A stretch of DNA of 64,000 nt, taken from positions 64,041,573 to 64,105,572 of the forward strand of contig JASEVX010000007.1 of the NCBI GenBank assembly GCA_031761405.1, written 5' to 3'. The number at the start of each line of letters is the position of its first letter. The first letter of the stretch is position 1. The notes beneath the pieces are model-generated. The model did no database searches. It worked only from the letters and a program-made list of their open reading frames with translations, and had not been told where the DNA came from. The stretch comes from Serripes groenlandicus (lineage: Eukaryota; Mollusca; Bivalvia; Cardiida; Cardiidae). The position numbers were made by a program, and so were the translations under genes. Positions 20,469 to 32,220 of the stretch are shown here, piece after piece.

Positions 20469-23252
20469 TCACGACGGACAACTAAATTCTGTATAATGTA
20501 AAAGTCGGTCATTTTGTGACGTCATTGTGGGGCCAGGTGAAGATATTCTGGACGAATTTGGCAATACTGACGTAAAAGGTTGTTGGTGAGGCATTCTTGA
20601 ACATTGTTGTGCTGTTGCAGTCATTGGCGGGTACGTAAGTTGCATTCTTGAAGCGGCATTGTTCGATGTTGAGCGTGGATATGCTGGTGTATGCATAGAG
20701 GCGTAGTTGAAATAACCAGGCAACATAAATGGTGAGGGTGATGACGTCATCATTTGTCCTTGTGGCATAAACCCATAAGGACCAACGGGTGACAACATCG
20801 GCGGAACTGGCATAAAATGCTGTGGAAATGCACTGGTACTGTTGACTCGCTTGCGCCATCTTGCTCTTTTGTTTTGAAACCATATCTGAAAGTGAGAGAG
20901 AAAAATACATTTAAATTCTCTGTTATTATTTCGATTTCCTATAAAGAACATATATATAAAGTATGGTGGTGTTTGTACCTACTTGTATGGAAGCGTTTCA
21001 TATCATGTGTGTAAATTAACCTGTTCCGACATACGGCAAATCTGCAACCAATCTGGGCATACTTAGGGAAACTCTCTTAAACAAGCAAATATACATGAAA
21101 TTATAATTATCGTATAAGGATATTTCATAGCGAATCACTGAACTACCTTTATTTTGCTCTCTAGTTAAACAATCAATCGATACAAATTAATCAATAGTCA
21201 CATTAGAAAGCATATGTATATGTAAATGTAACATACCTTTACTTTGCTTTCTGGTACCCCAAGATCGAGTGAAATCGTTTCCATCATTTCAGAGTCAGGG
21301 TACGGGTTCTCATGAAAGATCTTGAGAAGGGATTGTAACTGATCATTGGTGTAACTCATCCTTTTAAGTTTCTTTTCTTGTTTCGATTCAGAATCTGGGG
21401 ATGAGACTGGTTCCCCAGCCGATGAATGAGATGACTTTTCAGATTCGGACGGTGAACAAATTGATTGAGTGGAACTGGATGGAGAACCAGTCGATTTTGG
21501 TGATGTCGATTCTTGTGTAGAAAGTGACGTGTCTGTTGAACTGGGAATGTCACCTGTCCTCAAATGTTCATGGGTATCGTTTTCGACGTCATCTGAAGCA
21601 AAAATGATAATTATAATGATATTATTAATTCAAATAACATTTATATGATGATAATATTTTTCTGTGAAAACGCCTTGTTCGTTTGTTTGTTCATAATAAG
21701 TTGTACCCATCTACAAAACAAATGAACGATAGAGATTCGAACTCACGATCTCTGATAAAGGAGTCATCGTCGTTACTATTTGAGCTATTGCGGCTCGACA
21801 GAAAAGTTATCTGTGATTATAAATGAGTTTAATTTAAGAGAAAATTGTTCAATATAATGCGTGCAATAAATGGAACATACATGTACCTTCTGACTTAGTT
21901 GATTGGTTGAAAGCACTACTGTTTAGCTGGGCTCTCTGTCTGTACGCCATGAAGTTGTATGCTGTGTAAGGCATACACCTGTTGTAGTCTTCTACTCGAG
22001 TCGTATTGTATTCGACACCTTCTTTTACCATGTTATCTCGAGATTGTACATCCGACTTAAATGAACTTTCTGAGACAGGTAATGAATGGTTCATGTTTAG
22101 TTCAGAGTTCGACACGTTCTCTTTGTCTGTACCGACCTTACTCGCCATGCTGTTGTAATGCAATAAAGGTTTATGCTGAAATGTCGGCCAGTTCTTCTGG
22201 TAAGGCGGCGACAACAAACTCTGTCCAAACGGTTGTAGGATCTGGAAATGGTAATAATAACATTACAATTTAGTTAATGCAACAACAAAACACATTGTGA
22301 ACTCTGCGTAAAGTATCGACCCGGATCAGCCTAAGCATGCCGCGCAGGCTAACCCGGACAGACACTTTTCGCCTCCTGTGTTTCTTTACATGATGATAGG
22401 TTTCCTTTTTTATAAAATGTGTAGCAACGCCGATGGAATTTAAAAATAATTTGTATCAGATTAGAAAAGCTTCGGCGTTATTAGTTTATGATCATCACCA
22501 GCATTGTCATTTTCTTTATAACGATTCGAGAAAAAAAGAGAAAATAGTAAATGGATTATCATGACCTTATTTTGCTATCATTGGTTAAAATCAAACTATG
22601 TTAATGTTTAGATCGTAGACAAGTGTTGTGAACAATGGTGTCGTTCATATAAATATTTACGGACTTACTCATAAATACACAATTTTATCAAATATAAAAG
22701 ATAAGAGGCATCATATATTCCTCGTAGTACATATCTGCAGCAAATGACTTTGAAAACATCTATGCTTACAAGACATGTTCTAGATGCTCCAAACTACCTC
22801 TGCGAGTGAGTGTCCAACGCATTTTGACCATAACTAGACATAATCAGTTCAAAGATAAGGGAAATCACATGCGTTGAGCATTTTACTCTCACCACAGATC
22901 TGCAGCAAGTTTTTTTTAAACATCTAGGCAAAACTTTGAATACATACAAGTATGATTATTGATAAAGATCGAAAAAATCGTCTGCTATAAATGCTTCAAA
23001 CTACAGATGCACGTGTCAAGGCATTTTTGTTTCAACACAATTGTTCTAAACATTTACTTACATTGTTATGCATGTCCAGTCTTTAACCTTGCAATATGCC
23101 CAATTCTCTGTTTATGTTACCGTACAACGCCTGTGTTTCTACACTTGTTGTTTGTATGTCGTAGAAGTAGTTGAAAGCTTATACTTAAGTTATTAATGAT
23201 CCAGCAGTATTTATATGTCCATGTAAACCTGACATGTCTCATTATCCGACGT
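20469..23252 (-). CDS. Divergent homeobox factor, copy 2 (start codon lost)
   Basis: The exons on the minus strand are 23252-23229, 22241-21887, 21592-21237 and 20885-20469. Exons 2-4 are open and spliced as in copy 1, and encode the homeodomain with T6 changed to M and I45 to V. The proposed ATG is ACG here (CAAACACGTCGG), and exon 1 has no other Met. Unless another start is used, translation could begin only at an internal Met in exon 2 (NSMASKVG) or from the non-AUG codon. One codon is missing after the homeodomain (VNSTSA), a feature shared with copies 5 and 6. It lies tail-to-tail with copy 1 across two opposed satellite arrays and head-to-head with copy 3. It could be functional, a shorter isoform or an early pseudogene. 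Confidence 0.7.
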
Positions 23253-23471
23253 GTTTGACCAAACAACTTGCCACTGATGATTGAAAACTCATGCAAACTT
23301 CCTCAAACTTAGACAGTGTGAAGCACAAAATCTCGATAAATCATGAAGTGAACTCAGTCTAACTGAAATCATCAAAGTTTTGATGTGTTTGCAAACTCGG
23401 TAATTATTCAAACATTGATCATCAATTAGAAAGATAATAGAACGGATCAAACGTTGATGGTCTCAATGAGA

Positions 23472-23479
23472 CTTATATA
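23472..23479 (-). promoter_or_regulatory. TATA box, homeobox copy 2
   Basis: CTTATATA on the plus strand, 220 bases from the exon 1 start, in the conserved leader context. Confidence 0.55.
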
Positions 23480-23826
23480 TTATGACGGGTACTTGGCATG
23501 TTCCTTTGATTATAGTTGATGTTATGAGTGAACTCGAGAGATTACGGCATTGATAAATTGTCGACGATTTAAAAATAAAGGGTATAAATGAATGCGCATT
23601 CACTGTTGTCGGTAGAAAATTACCATCAGGCCCTTGTACTGTACTCAAAACTGAGCGTAACTATCAGTGCTTGGTTTAACGGTGAACGTGAGACAGGCCG
23701 TCGTGAACTGAGATTATTGAATCGGGCTAATAAAAGGTTCAGACCCCTACAGAATAGGGAGTTAATGATTTCATACAAGAACAAATATCGTTTTCATAGA
23801 AAAATTCATATCACAAACACATACTG
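23480..23826 (+). pseudogene. Probable LINE linker relic abutting the copy 2 promoter
   Basis: Reading away from the gene, a frame gives ISAWFNGERETGRRELRLLN followed by RANKRFRPLQNRELMISYKN. The WFNxE...RRELRxxNRxYKRF pattern resembles the stretch between endonuclease and reverse transcriptase in non-LTR ORF2 proteins. It starts right at the TATA box. The match is from recall of the family pattern only. Confidence 0.4.
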
Positions 23827-24856
23827 AAATTATAAATAATAATCTACCTTATGATTGAATTAAAGAAAAAAATCTCTATATATCAATACAATGTGTTTCT
23901 TTGGATGCATTACCCAATTACTTTATACTATTTACGGATAAATTAATGCCACGTAAAAAACGAATTCACTTTTGCACTTCAAAGAAATATAATGAACACA
24001 ATGCATCCAAAGAAACACACATGAAACCCCATCTTATGTGTTTTGGGTGTGTTGTAAATTGTTGCAGCCTTCTTATTGCAGTCGTAACAATTCTCTAAAA
24101 AGTTTCTTTATAGCACTAGGAAAGGTGAGTTTTTATCGTGTTCTTTCACAATTACTTTATTAATTGATTGATTGTGGTTTAACGCCGTTTTCAACAATGT
24201 TTCAGTTATATCACGGCGGCCAATTCATCTACTCATGCGTTTCCTGACTTTCTCATACCAGTATTCAACACAACATATTTGTCAAGCAACTGGCTGCTTT
24301 TTCACATAGCCCATTGAAGAAAGACGAATGACGCATGTCACAGTGACTTTTGTCAATTGTCTGAAAGAATCTTGGCCAAGCTTGGATTCGAACTCACAAC
24401 CCCTGGATTGACATACCGCGTCGCTACAGAATGAGCCACCGGGGCTCGGCCAAACTTATTTGAAGTGTGAATAAACACATGAATCGTCTTATTGACTACC
24501 ACAACATATGGTTTATTAGAGTAATAAGCTAGGTCTAGGTCTACCTGCATTTGAAGTAGCTTTCTGTGGACCGTAGTCTACACAAGAAGAAGCGTAGCTT
24601 CCTTTGGACCGCAGTCTACATTTAAAAAAACCAAAAAAAAAAACAATCTAGCAACGTGGTTAATATACATTTTCACATTAATTCCAATAAGAAAAGTTTT
24701 GTATTTCGTTACTGAATTGCCGTAGAATGGACGTCGTTAGTATTTTGCATTGAGAAAAATCATATTTCTTTACAAATGATTCACTCTACACAAAAATCGA
24801 CGTTTAGAGATTTTTTCTTCAATTCAATCATAAGGTAGATTATTATTTATAATTTC
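23827..24856. other. Centre of the head-to-head spacer between copies 2 and 3
   Basis: The outer parts are mirror images (ATAATAATCTACCTTATG at 23837 and its inverse near 24825). The middle contains a SINE and a pair of similar direct segments, TGTGGACCGTAGTCTAC and TTTGGACCGCAGTCTAC, at about 24565-24620. No gene is seen. Confidence 0.6.
24162..24452 (-). repeat. tRNA-derived SINE, full length
   Basis: On the minus strand the head has GGCCGAGCCCCGGTGGCTC and the B box GTTGTGAGTTCGAATCC. A conserved body follows (GGCCGCCGTGATATAACTG) and then a CAATCAATCAATTAA tail. It belongs to the mollusc SINE style with a GATT-repeat tail. Confidence 0.7.
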
Positions 24857-25270
24857 AGTATGTGTTTGTGATATGATCTTTTTTATGAAAACATTATTTG
24901 TTCTTGTATGAAATAATTAACTCCCTATTCTGTAGGGATCTGAACCTTTTATAAGCCCAAATCAATAATCTCAGTTCACGACGGCATGTCTCACGTTCAC
25001 CGTTAAACCAAGCACTGGTATTTACACTCAGTTTTGTTTATACATGGGCCTGGGGGTAACTTTCTACCGACAACAGTGAATGTGCATTCATTTATTCTCT
25101 TTATTTTTAAATCGTCGACAATTTATCAATGCCGTAATCTCTCGACTTGATTCTGAAGAAATTAAATTGCGATATTCCTCTGCACGTTCGCTTTACCAGG
25201 TTATTTTCTCTTGAGAAACCTGAGTCATTAGAAAAAGTTCACTCATAACATCAACTATAATCAAAGGAAC
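24857..25270 (-). pseudogene. LINE linker relic abutting the copy 3 promoter
   Basis: Inverse of the block at 23480-23826, with extra 5' sequence encoding LMSEL-like and SSESSREI-like segments. The mid part is not open throughout. It ends about 20 bases from the copy 3 TATA box and carries TGAGTCA near 25225. Confidence 0.4.
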
Positions 25271-25290
25271 ATGCCAAGTACCCGTCATAA

Positions 25291-25300
25291 TATATATAAG
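25291..25300 (+). promoter_or_regulatory. TATA box, homeobox copy 3
   Basis: TATATATAAG, 220 bases upstream of the proposed ATG at 25520. Confidence 0.6.
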
Positions 25301-25519
25301 TATCATTGAGACCATCAACGTTTGATCCGGTCTATTATCTTTCTAATTGATGATTTATGTTTCATCAATTACCATGTTTGCAAACACATCAAAACTTTGA
25401 TGATTTCAATTAGACTGAGTTCACTTCATGATTTATCGAGATTTTGTGTTTCACACTGTCTAAGTTTGAGGAAGTTTGCATGAGTTTTCAATCATCAGTG
25501 GCAAGTTGTTTGGTCAAAC

Positions 25520-28262
25520 ATGTCGGATAATGAGACATGTCAGGTTTACATGGACATATAAATACTGCTGGATCATTAAGAACTTTAGTATAATCTTTCA
25601 ACTACTTCTACGACATACAAACAACAAGTATAGAAAACACAGGCGTTGTACGGTAACATAAACAGAGAAGCGGGTATATTGCAAGTTTAAGACTGGACAT
25701 GCATAACAATGTAAGTAAATATTTAGAACAATTTTGTTGCAACAAAAATGCCTTGACACGTGCATCTGTAGTTTGAAGCATTTATAGCAGACGATTTTTT
25801 TTCAATCTTTATTAATTATCATACTTGTATGTATTCAAAGTTTTGCCTAGATGTTTAAAAAGTAATTTGCTGCAGATCTGTGGTTAGAGTAAAATGCTCA
25901 ACGAATGTGATTTCCCTGATCTTTGAACAGATTTTGTCTAGTTATGGTCAAAATCCCTTGGACACTCGCAAAGGAAGTTTGGAGCATCTAGATCATGAGA
26001 TGTTTTTAACTTATCAAACAGTCATGTTAGCTTAGATGTTTTCAAAGTCGTTTGCTGCAGATCTGTACTACGAGGAATATATGATGCCTCTTATTTTTTA
26101 TATTTGATCAGATTGTGTATTTATGAGTTAGTTCGTAAATATTTATATGAACGACACCATTGTTCACAACACTGGTTTACGGTCTAAACATAAACATAGT
26201 TTGATTTTAACCACTGATAGCAAAATAAGGTCATAATTATCCATTTACTATTTTCTCTTTTTTTCTCGAATCGTTATAAAGAAAATGACACAGCTGGTGA
26301 TGATCATAAACTAATCATGCCGAAGCTTTTCTAATCTGATACAAAATATTTTTAAATGCCATCGGCGTTGCTACACATTTTATAGAAGGAAACCTATCAT
26401 CCTGTAAAAATACACAGGAGGCGAAAAGTGTCTGTCCGGGTTATCCTGCGAGGCATGCTTAGGCTGATCCGGGTCGATACTTTACGCAGAGTTCACAATG
26501 TGTTTTGTTGTGGCATTAACTAAATAGTAATGTTATTATTACAATGCCAGATTCTACAACCGTTTGGACAGAGTTTGTTGTCGCCACCTTTCCAGAAGAA
26601 CTGGCCGACATTTCAGGATAAACCTTTATCCCATTACAACAGCATGGCGAGTCAGGTCGGTAAAGACAAAGAGTACGTCTCAAACTCTGAACTAAACATG
26701 ACCCATTCATTACCTGTATCAGAAAGTTCATTTAAGTCGGATGTACACTCTCGAGATAACATGGTAAAAGAAGGTGTCGAATACAATACGATTCGAGTAG
26801 AAGACTACAACAGGTTTATGCCTTACACAGCATACAACTTCATGGCGTACAGACAGAGAGCACAGCTAAACAGTAGTGCTTTCAACCAATCAACTAAATC
26901 AGAAGGTACATGTATGTTCCATTAATTGCACGCATTATATTGGATTATTTTCTCTTAAATTAAACTCATTTATAATCACAGATAACTCTTCTGTCGAGCC
27001 GCAATAGCTCAATTGGTAAAGACTCTGACTTCTTTATCAGGGGTCGTGAGTTCGAATCTCTATCGTTCATTTGTTTTGTAGATGGTACAACTTATTATGA
27101 ACAAACAAACGAACAAGGCTTTTCAACAGAAAAGTATTATCATCATTATCATCATATAAATGTTATTTTAATTAATAATATCATGATAATTATCATTTTT
27201 GTTTCAGATTACGTCGAAAATGATACCCATGAACATTTGAGGACAGGTGACATGCCCAGTTCAACAGACACGTCACTTTCTACACAAGAATCGATATCAC
27301 CAAAATCGACTGGTTCTCCATCCAGTCCCACTCAATCTATTTGTTCACCGTCCGGATCTGAAAAGTCAGCCCATTCATTGGCCGCGGAACCAGTCTCATC
27401 CCCAGATTCTGAATTGAAACAAGAAAAGAAACTTAAAAGGACGAGTTACACCAATGATCAATTACAATCTCTTCTCAAGATCTTTCATGAGAACCCGTAC
27501 CCTGACTCTGAAATGATGGAAACGATTTCACTCGACCTTGGGGTACCAGAAAGTAAAATAAAGGTATGGTACATTTACATATTCATATGCTTTCTAATGT
27601 GACTATGATTAATTTGTTTCGATTGATTGTTTAACCAGAAAGCAAAATAAAGGTAGTTCAGTGATTCGCTAGGAAATAGCCTTATACGATCATTATAATT
27701 TCATGTATATTTGCTTGTTTAAGAGAGTTTCCCTAAGTACGGCTGCAGATCTGCCGTATGTGAAACAACCATACTTTATGTATATGGTCTTCATAGAAAA
27801 TCGAAATAATAGCAGAGAAATTAAACGTATTTTCTCTCTCACTTTCAGATATGGTTTCAAAACAAAAGAGCAAGATGGCGCAAGCGAGTGAACAACAATA
27901 CCAGTACATTTCCACAGCATTGTATGCCAGTTCCGCCGATGTTGTCACCCGTTGGTCCTTATGGGTTTATGCCACAAGGACAAATGATGACGTCATCACC
28001 CTCACCATTTATGTTGCCTGGTTATTTCAACTACGCCTCTATGCATACACCAGCATATCCAACATCGAACACTGCCGCTGCAAGAATGCAACTTACTTAC
28101 CCGCCAATGACTGCAACAGCACAACAATGTTCAAGAATGCCGCACCAACAAGCTTTTACGTCAGTATTGCCAAATTCGTCCAGAATATCTCCACCTGGCC
28201 CTACAATGACGTCACAAAATGACCGACTTATACATTATACACCATTTAGCTGTCCGTCGTGA
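25520..28262 (+). CDS. Divergent homeobox factor, copy 3
   Basis: Exons are 25520-25543 (MSDNETCQ), 26551-26905, 27208-27563 and 27849-28262, giving 382 aa. The homeodomain is identical to that of copy 1 over exon 3 (K1-K46), with the usual IWFQNKRARWRKR in exon 4. Exon 3 starts D-Y-V-E where the other copies have D-D-V-E. The tail lacks two codons present in copies 1 and 7 (AYPTSNTAAA against AYPSSTSNTA). All splice borders are intact. It is divergently paired with copy 2 and followed by a forward satellite array, but no reverse arm follows. Confidence 0.8.
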
Positions 28263-28344
28263 TTGTTTAGACACTCCTTGTTTGTTATTTTGATTGTAAA
28301 GTGCTTGTATTTGTTATATATATCGTTATACGGGTTGGAAAAAT

Positions 28345-28350
28345 AATAAA
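28345..28350 (+). promoter_or_regulatory. Poly(A) signal, homeobox copy 3
   Basis: AATAAA, 83 bases past the stop, followed by TGTATCC as in the other copies. Confidence 0.6.
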
Positions 28351-28909
28351 TGTATCCTCTGTTATCATTGGACTCCGATTTTGTAAAATTTATCTGTAGC
28401 ATGTTATACAATTGACGTAACAATTGATCTGCGCTCTTCGAAAACTAACCGTGAGGCATTGGCTGCAAATGTTAATCCTGATCTGCTAGCGCATCTGCAA
28501 TGTTTAAGTCATATAAGTAAATTTCGGTTACGCATTTTTCATTTGGACCCTTAGCAAGGTATTTTTCTATACTAGGTAAGTTAAGGTTAGTTTTTCTTGA
28601 GCACCGCGTTGGTTTTTAACGCTATAATTGGTTAAAACAACTATTATGACATCTGCAAATTGTTTTTGGTGTTTTCCGCGATTTCATTTCTATGTTTGTA
28701 CATTCAGTTTAATGACAAAATACATTTTATTGTTTTTCCCAAAGATATTTGTAAATAAATACTGATAAAATGATTATCTATTTGTCTTAGGCCCTGAAGC
28801 TCACCAGATCTATAAATATATATATCACATTACATAAATATCATATGACACTACTAAATTGGTTTCCAGTCTTACGCTCAAGTCTTTGTTACAATGGGGA
28901 AACCAAACC

Positions 28910-28924
28910 ATGCAAATGACGTCA
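28910..28924 (+). promoter_or_regulatory. Octamer plus CRE composite downstream of copy 3
   Basis: ATGCAAATGACGTCA combines the POU octamer ATGCAAAT and a perfect CRE, overlapping by one base. It lies between the gene and its array. Confidence 0.35.
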
Positions 28925-28980
28925 CATCAGCAGTTTGGTGTTGTAACGTTAGTCCCTTTGACGCCAAACACGGCCGAAAA

Positions 28981-31200
28981 CATAGTCCGTCCGTCTTTGT
29001 TGGTTCCCATAGCCCACAAACTACGGGTATCTGATTGTATCTTTTATTGGAAAGCATAGTCCGACTTTGTTTGTTCCAATAGCCAACACACTACAAGTAT
29101 CTGATAGTATCTGATAGTATCACTTATGGGAAAGCAGAGTCCGACTGTGTTGGTTGCCATAGTCTCCAAGCTACGAGTATCTGAAAGTATCTCTTATGGG
29201 AAAGCATAGTCCGACTTTGTTGGTTCCCATAGCCTCCAACCCACGAGTATCTGATAGTATCTCTTATGGGAAAGCATAGTCCGACTTTGTTGGTTCCCAT
29301 AGCCTCCAGCCCACGAGTATCTGATAATATCTCTTATGAGAAAGCATAGTCTAACATTGTTGGTAGTCATAGCCTCCAAGCTACGAGTATCTGATAGTAT
29401 CTCTTATGGGAAAGAATATCCCGACTGTGTTGGTTCCCATAGCCTCCAATGATCTTATGGTAAAGCATAGTCCGACTTTGTTGGTTCACATAGCACACAG
29501 ACTACGACTATCCTATTGTATCTCTTATGGGAAAGCATAGTCCGACTTTGTTGGTTCCAATAGCCTCCAAGCTACGAGTATCTGACAGTATATCTTATTT
29601 GAAAGCATAATCCGACTTAGTTGGTTCACATAGCCCACACATTACGAGTATCTGGTAATATCTCGTATGGGAAACCACAGTCCGTTTTTGTTGTTTCCCA
29701 TAGCCTCTAAGCCACGAGTATATGATAGAGTATCTTGTATGCCGGTATGAGAAAGCATAGTCCGACTGTTTTGGTTCCCATACCCTACAAACTACGAGAT
29801 CTGGTTGTATCTCTTATGGAAAAGCATAGTCCGACTGTGTTGGTTCTCATAAACCACAAACTACGAATATCTGGTTGTATTTCTTACGGGAAAGATGATC
29901 CAAACTGTATTGGTTCCCATAAACCAAAAACTACGAGTATCTGATTGTATCTCTTAAAGGGAAAGCATAGGCTGGCTGTGTTGGTTCCCATAGCCTACAA
30001 ACTACGACTATCTAATTGTATCTCACATGGAAAAGCATAGTCCGACTGTGTTGGTTCCCATTACCCACAAACTACGAGTATATGATTGTATCTCTTATGG
30101 GAAAACATAGTCCGGCAGTGTTGGTTCCCATAACCCAGAAAATACGAGCATCTGATTATATATCTTATGATAAAGCGTAGTCAGACTTGGTTGGTTCCAA
30201 TAGCCCCTTAGCTACGAGTATCTGATATTATCAATTATGGGAAAGCATAGTCAGACTGTGTTGGTTCCCATAACCTCCAAGTATCTGATAGTATCTCTTA
30301 TGGGAAAGTATAGTCCGCCTGTGTCGGTTCCCATAGACTCCTATCTGCGAGTATCTAATTTTATCTCTTATGGGAAAGCCTAGTACGACTTTTTTTGATC
30401 CTATAGCCTCCAAGCTACAAGTATCTGATATTTTCTCTTGAAAGCATAGTCCGACTCTGATAGTAACTCTTATGTAAATGCATAATCCGACTTTGTTGGT
30501 AACCATGGCCTCCAAGCTACGAGTATCTGATAGTATCTGTTATGGGAATGCATAGTCCGGCTTTGTTGGTTCTCATAGTCAAAAAGCCACGAGTATCTGA
30601 TAGTATCTCTTATGGGAAAGGGTAGTCCGACTGCCTCCAAGCTACGGGTATCTGATAGTATATCTTATGGGAATGAATAGTCCGACTGTGTTGGTTTCCA
30701 TGGCCCTCAAACTACGAGTATCTAATAGTATCTCTTATGGGAAAGCATAGTGTGACTGTATTGGTTCCCATAGCCAACAAACTACGTGTTTCTGATTGTA
30801 TCTCTTATGGGAAAGCATGATCCGACTGCGTTGGTTCCCATAACCCACAAACTACGAGTATCTGATTGTATCTCTAAAGGAAAGCATAGTCCGACTTTGT
30901 TGGTTCCCATAACCCACATACTCCGAGTATCTGATTTTATATATTATGGGAAAGCATAGTATGACTTTGTTGGTTCCCATTACCCTAAACATACGAGTAT
31001 ATGATTGTATCTCTTATGGGAAAGCATAGCCCGAGTTTGTTGGTTCCCATACACTCCAAGCTACGAATATCCGATAATTTATCCTATGGGAAAGAATAGT
31101 CCGACTATGTAAGTTCCCATAGCCAACAAACGAGTATCTGATAGTATCTCTAATGGTAAATAATATTCCGACTTTGTTGGTTATAATGGCCTCCAAGCTA
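28981..31200 (+). repeat. 70-bp satellite array 3, about 32 monomers
   Basis: Forward monomers as in array 1, starting CCGTCTTTGTTGGTTCCC and ending ATGGCCTCCAAGCTAGTATT. Confidence 0.95.
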
Positions 31201-31830
31201 GTATTATAATCCGTAAGAAATCCATTTATGATTTAACACAGGACGACTCATCGCCTGTATTAATTAGTTAAACAAATACCGTTTAACCAGGAGACGTATA
31301 TAGGGATCATTTCTTCGTCGTCTGATCGTAAGGCTTTAAACTGCGTCCATATTGACTGGTGACACACGTGTGCCTTCTTGTGTTGTGATCCGTACCTATA
31401 TCAAGAAAGGTTATGTTGTCATCCTGTGGTTTGGCGGCATCCATATTGTTGTTGGCATTATCGATCAAATGTTCGACCCTTTCCACATTAAAACAGACGA
31501 CTTTGAAAATATATTGGCATAAAACACGAACAACTCCATCAATGAAAGTACCATTACTGACAGAAGTTGAAAAACATTGTGGCAAAAGGGGAAATGGCTC
31601 ATTATGCTCAAATCGAATGCTGCAGAGGCGTCAGAAAGCGTCTGCATGTGGGGAAAGGTTACATTTAGGAATTATACACAGCCAGCTTTGTTGTCATGTG
31701 ACATCCCTTGTTATTTATATTCAAAGATGCCTTTACTTCAATTAATCAATTAATTAATCTATAACCTGCATCAACAGGACCTTTTTTGCCTCATAGACAA
31801 AATCCTGATCTGTAATCGTTGTACTGGGAC
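31201..31830. other. Spacer after array 3, with shortened MITE
   Basis: Same block as at 16456, but its MITE (about 31477-31660) lacks most of the central palindrome: GCTCATTATGCTCAAATCG is joined directly. No gene is seen. Confidence 0.65.
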
Positions 31831-32084
31831 TGCCCCGTTGGTGTGGTGGTAGAGCGTCCGCCTCAGGTGCAGGAGATCGCGAGTTCGTTCCCCGAACTGG
31901 TCATACCAAAGACTTTAAAAATAGTAGTAATGGCTGCTCTCATTGGCGCTCAATGTTGTGGGGTTAGCAATACGACTGACCGGCTAGTGGCAGGATAAAT
32001 GGACCAGTAATATTGATAACTTACCCAGGACCCGTCGTGATATAACAGGAACAATTGTTGAAAGCGGGGTAAAATAACAAACAA
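31831..32084 (+). repeat. Complete tRNA-derived SINE
   Basis: The head carries GTGGTGGTAGAGCGTCC (A box) and CGCGAGTTCGTTCCCCG (B box). The body has AATGGCTGCTCTCATTGGCG and GACCCGTCGTGATATAAC, and the tail is AAACAAAC. It is the only copy in a spacer that is not cut by a reverse satellite array. The flank GCAATCATCGTTTCACTGGG follows it. Confidence 0.75.
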
Positions 32085-32220
32085 ACATGCAATCATCGTT
32101 TCACTGGGATATCTATAATAAGGTCAGATTCAGTAAAAATTTGCCAGATGATAAACGATCCATATGTGATTTTAGCAGACTATTCATTGAATCTATGAAG
32201 TGCAAAGTGAATTCGTTTTT
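32085..32220. other. SINE flank and spacer boundary
   Basis: The first part matches the sequence after the SINE at 8893-9055 (AAGGTCAGATTCAGTA). From about 32185, GTGCAAAGTGAATTCG is the inverse of part of the head-to-head spacer near 48985. No gene is seen. Confidence 0.5.

Noticed and set aside
21356..21553. Second frame across exon 3 (RHFLHKNRHHQNRL-type)
   Set aside because: It is the shadow of the Ser/Pro-rich linker in another frame, and lacks a splice context of its own.
27001..27068. Functional tRNA gene in intron 2
   Set aside because: A and B boxes are recognisable but the acceptor ends do not pair; it is part of a repeat shared by all copies.
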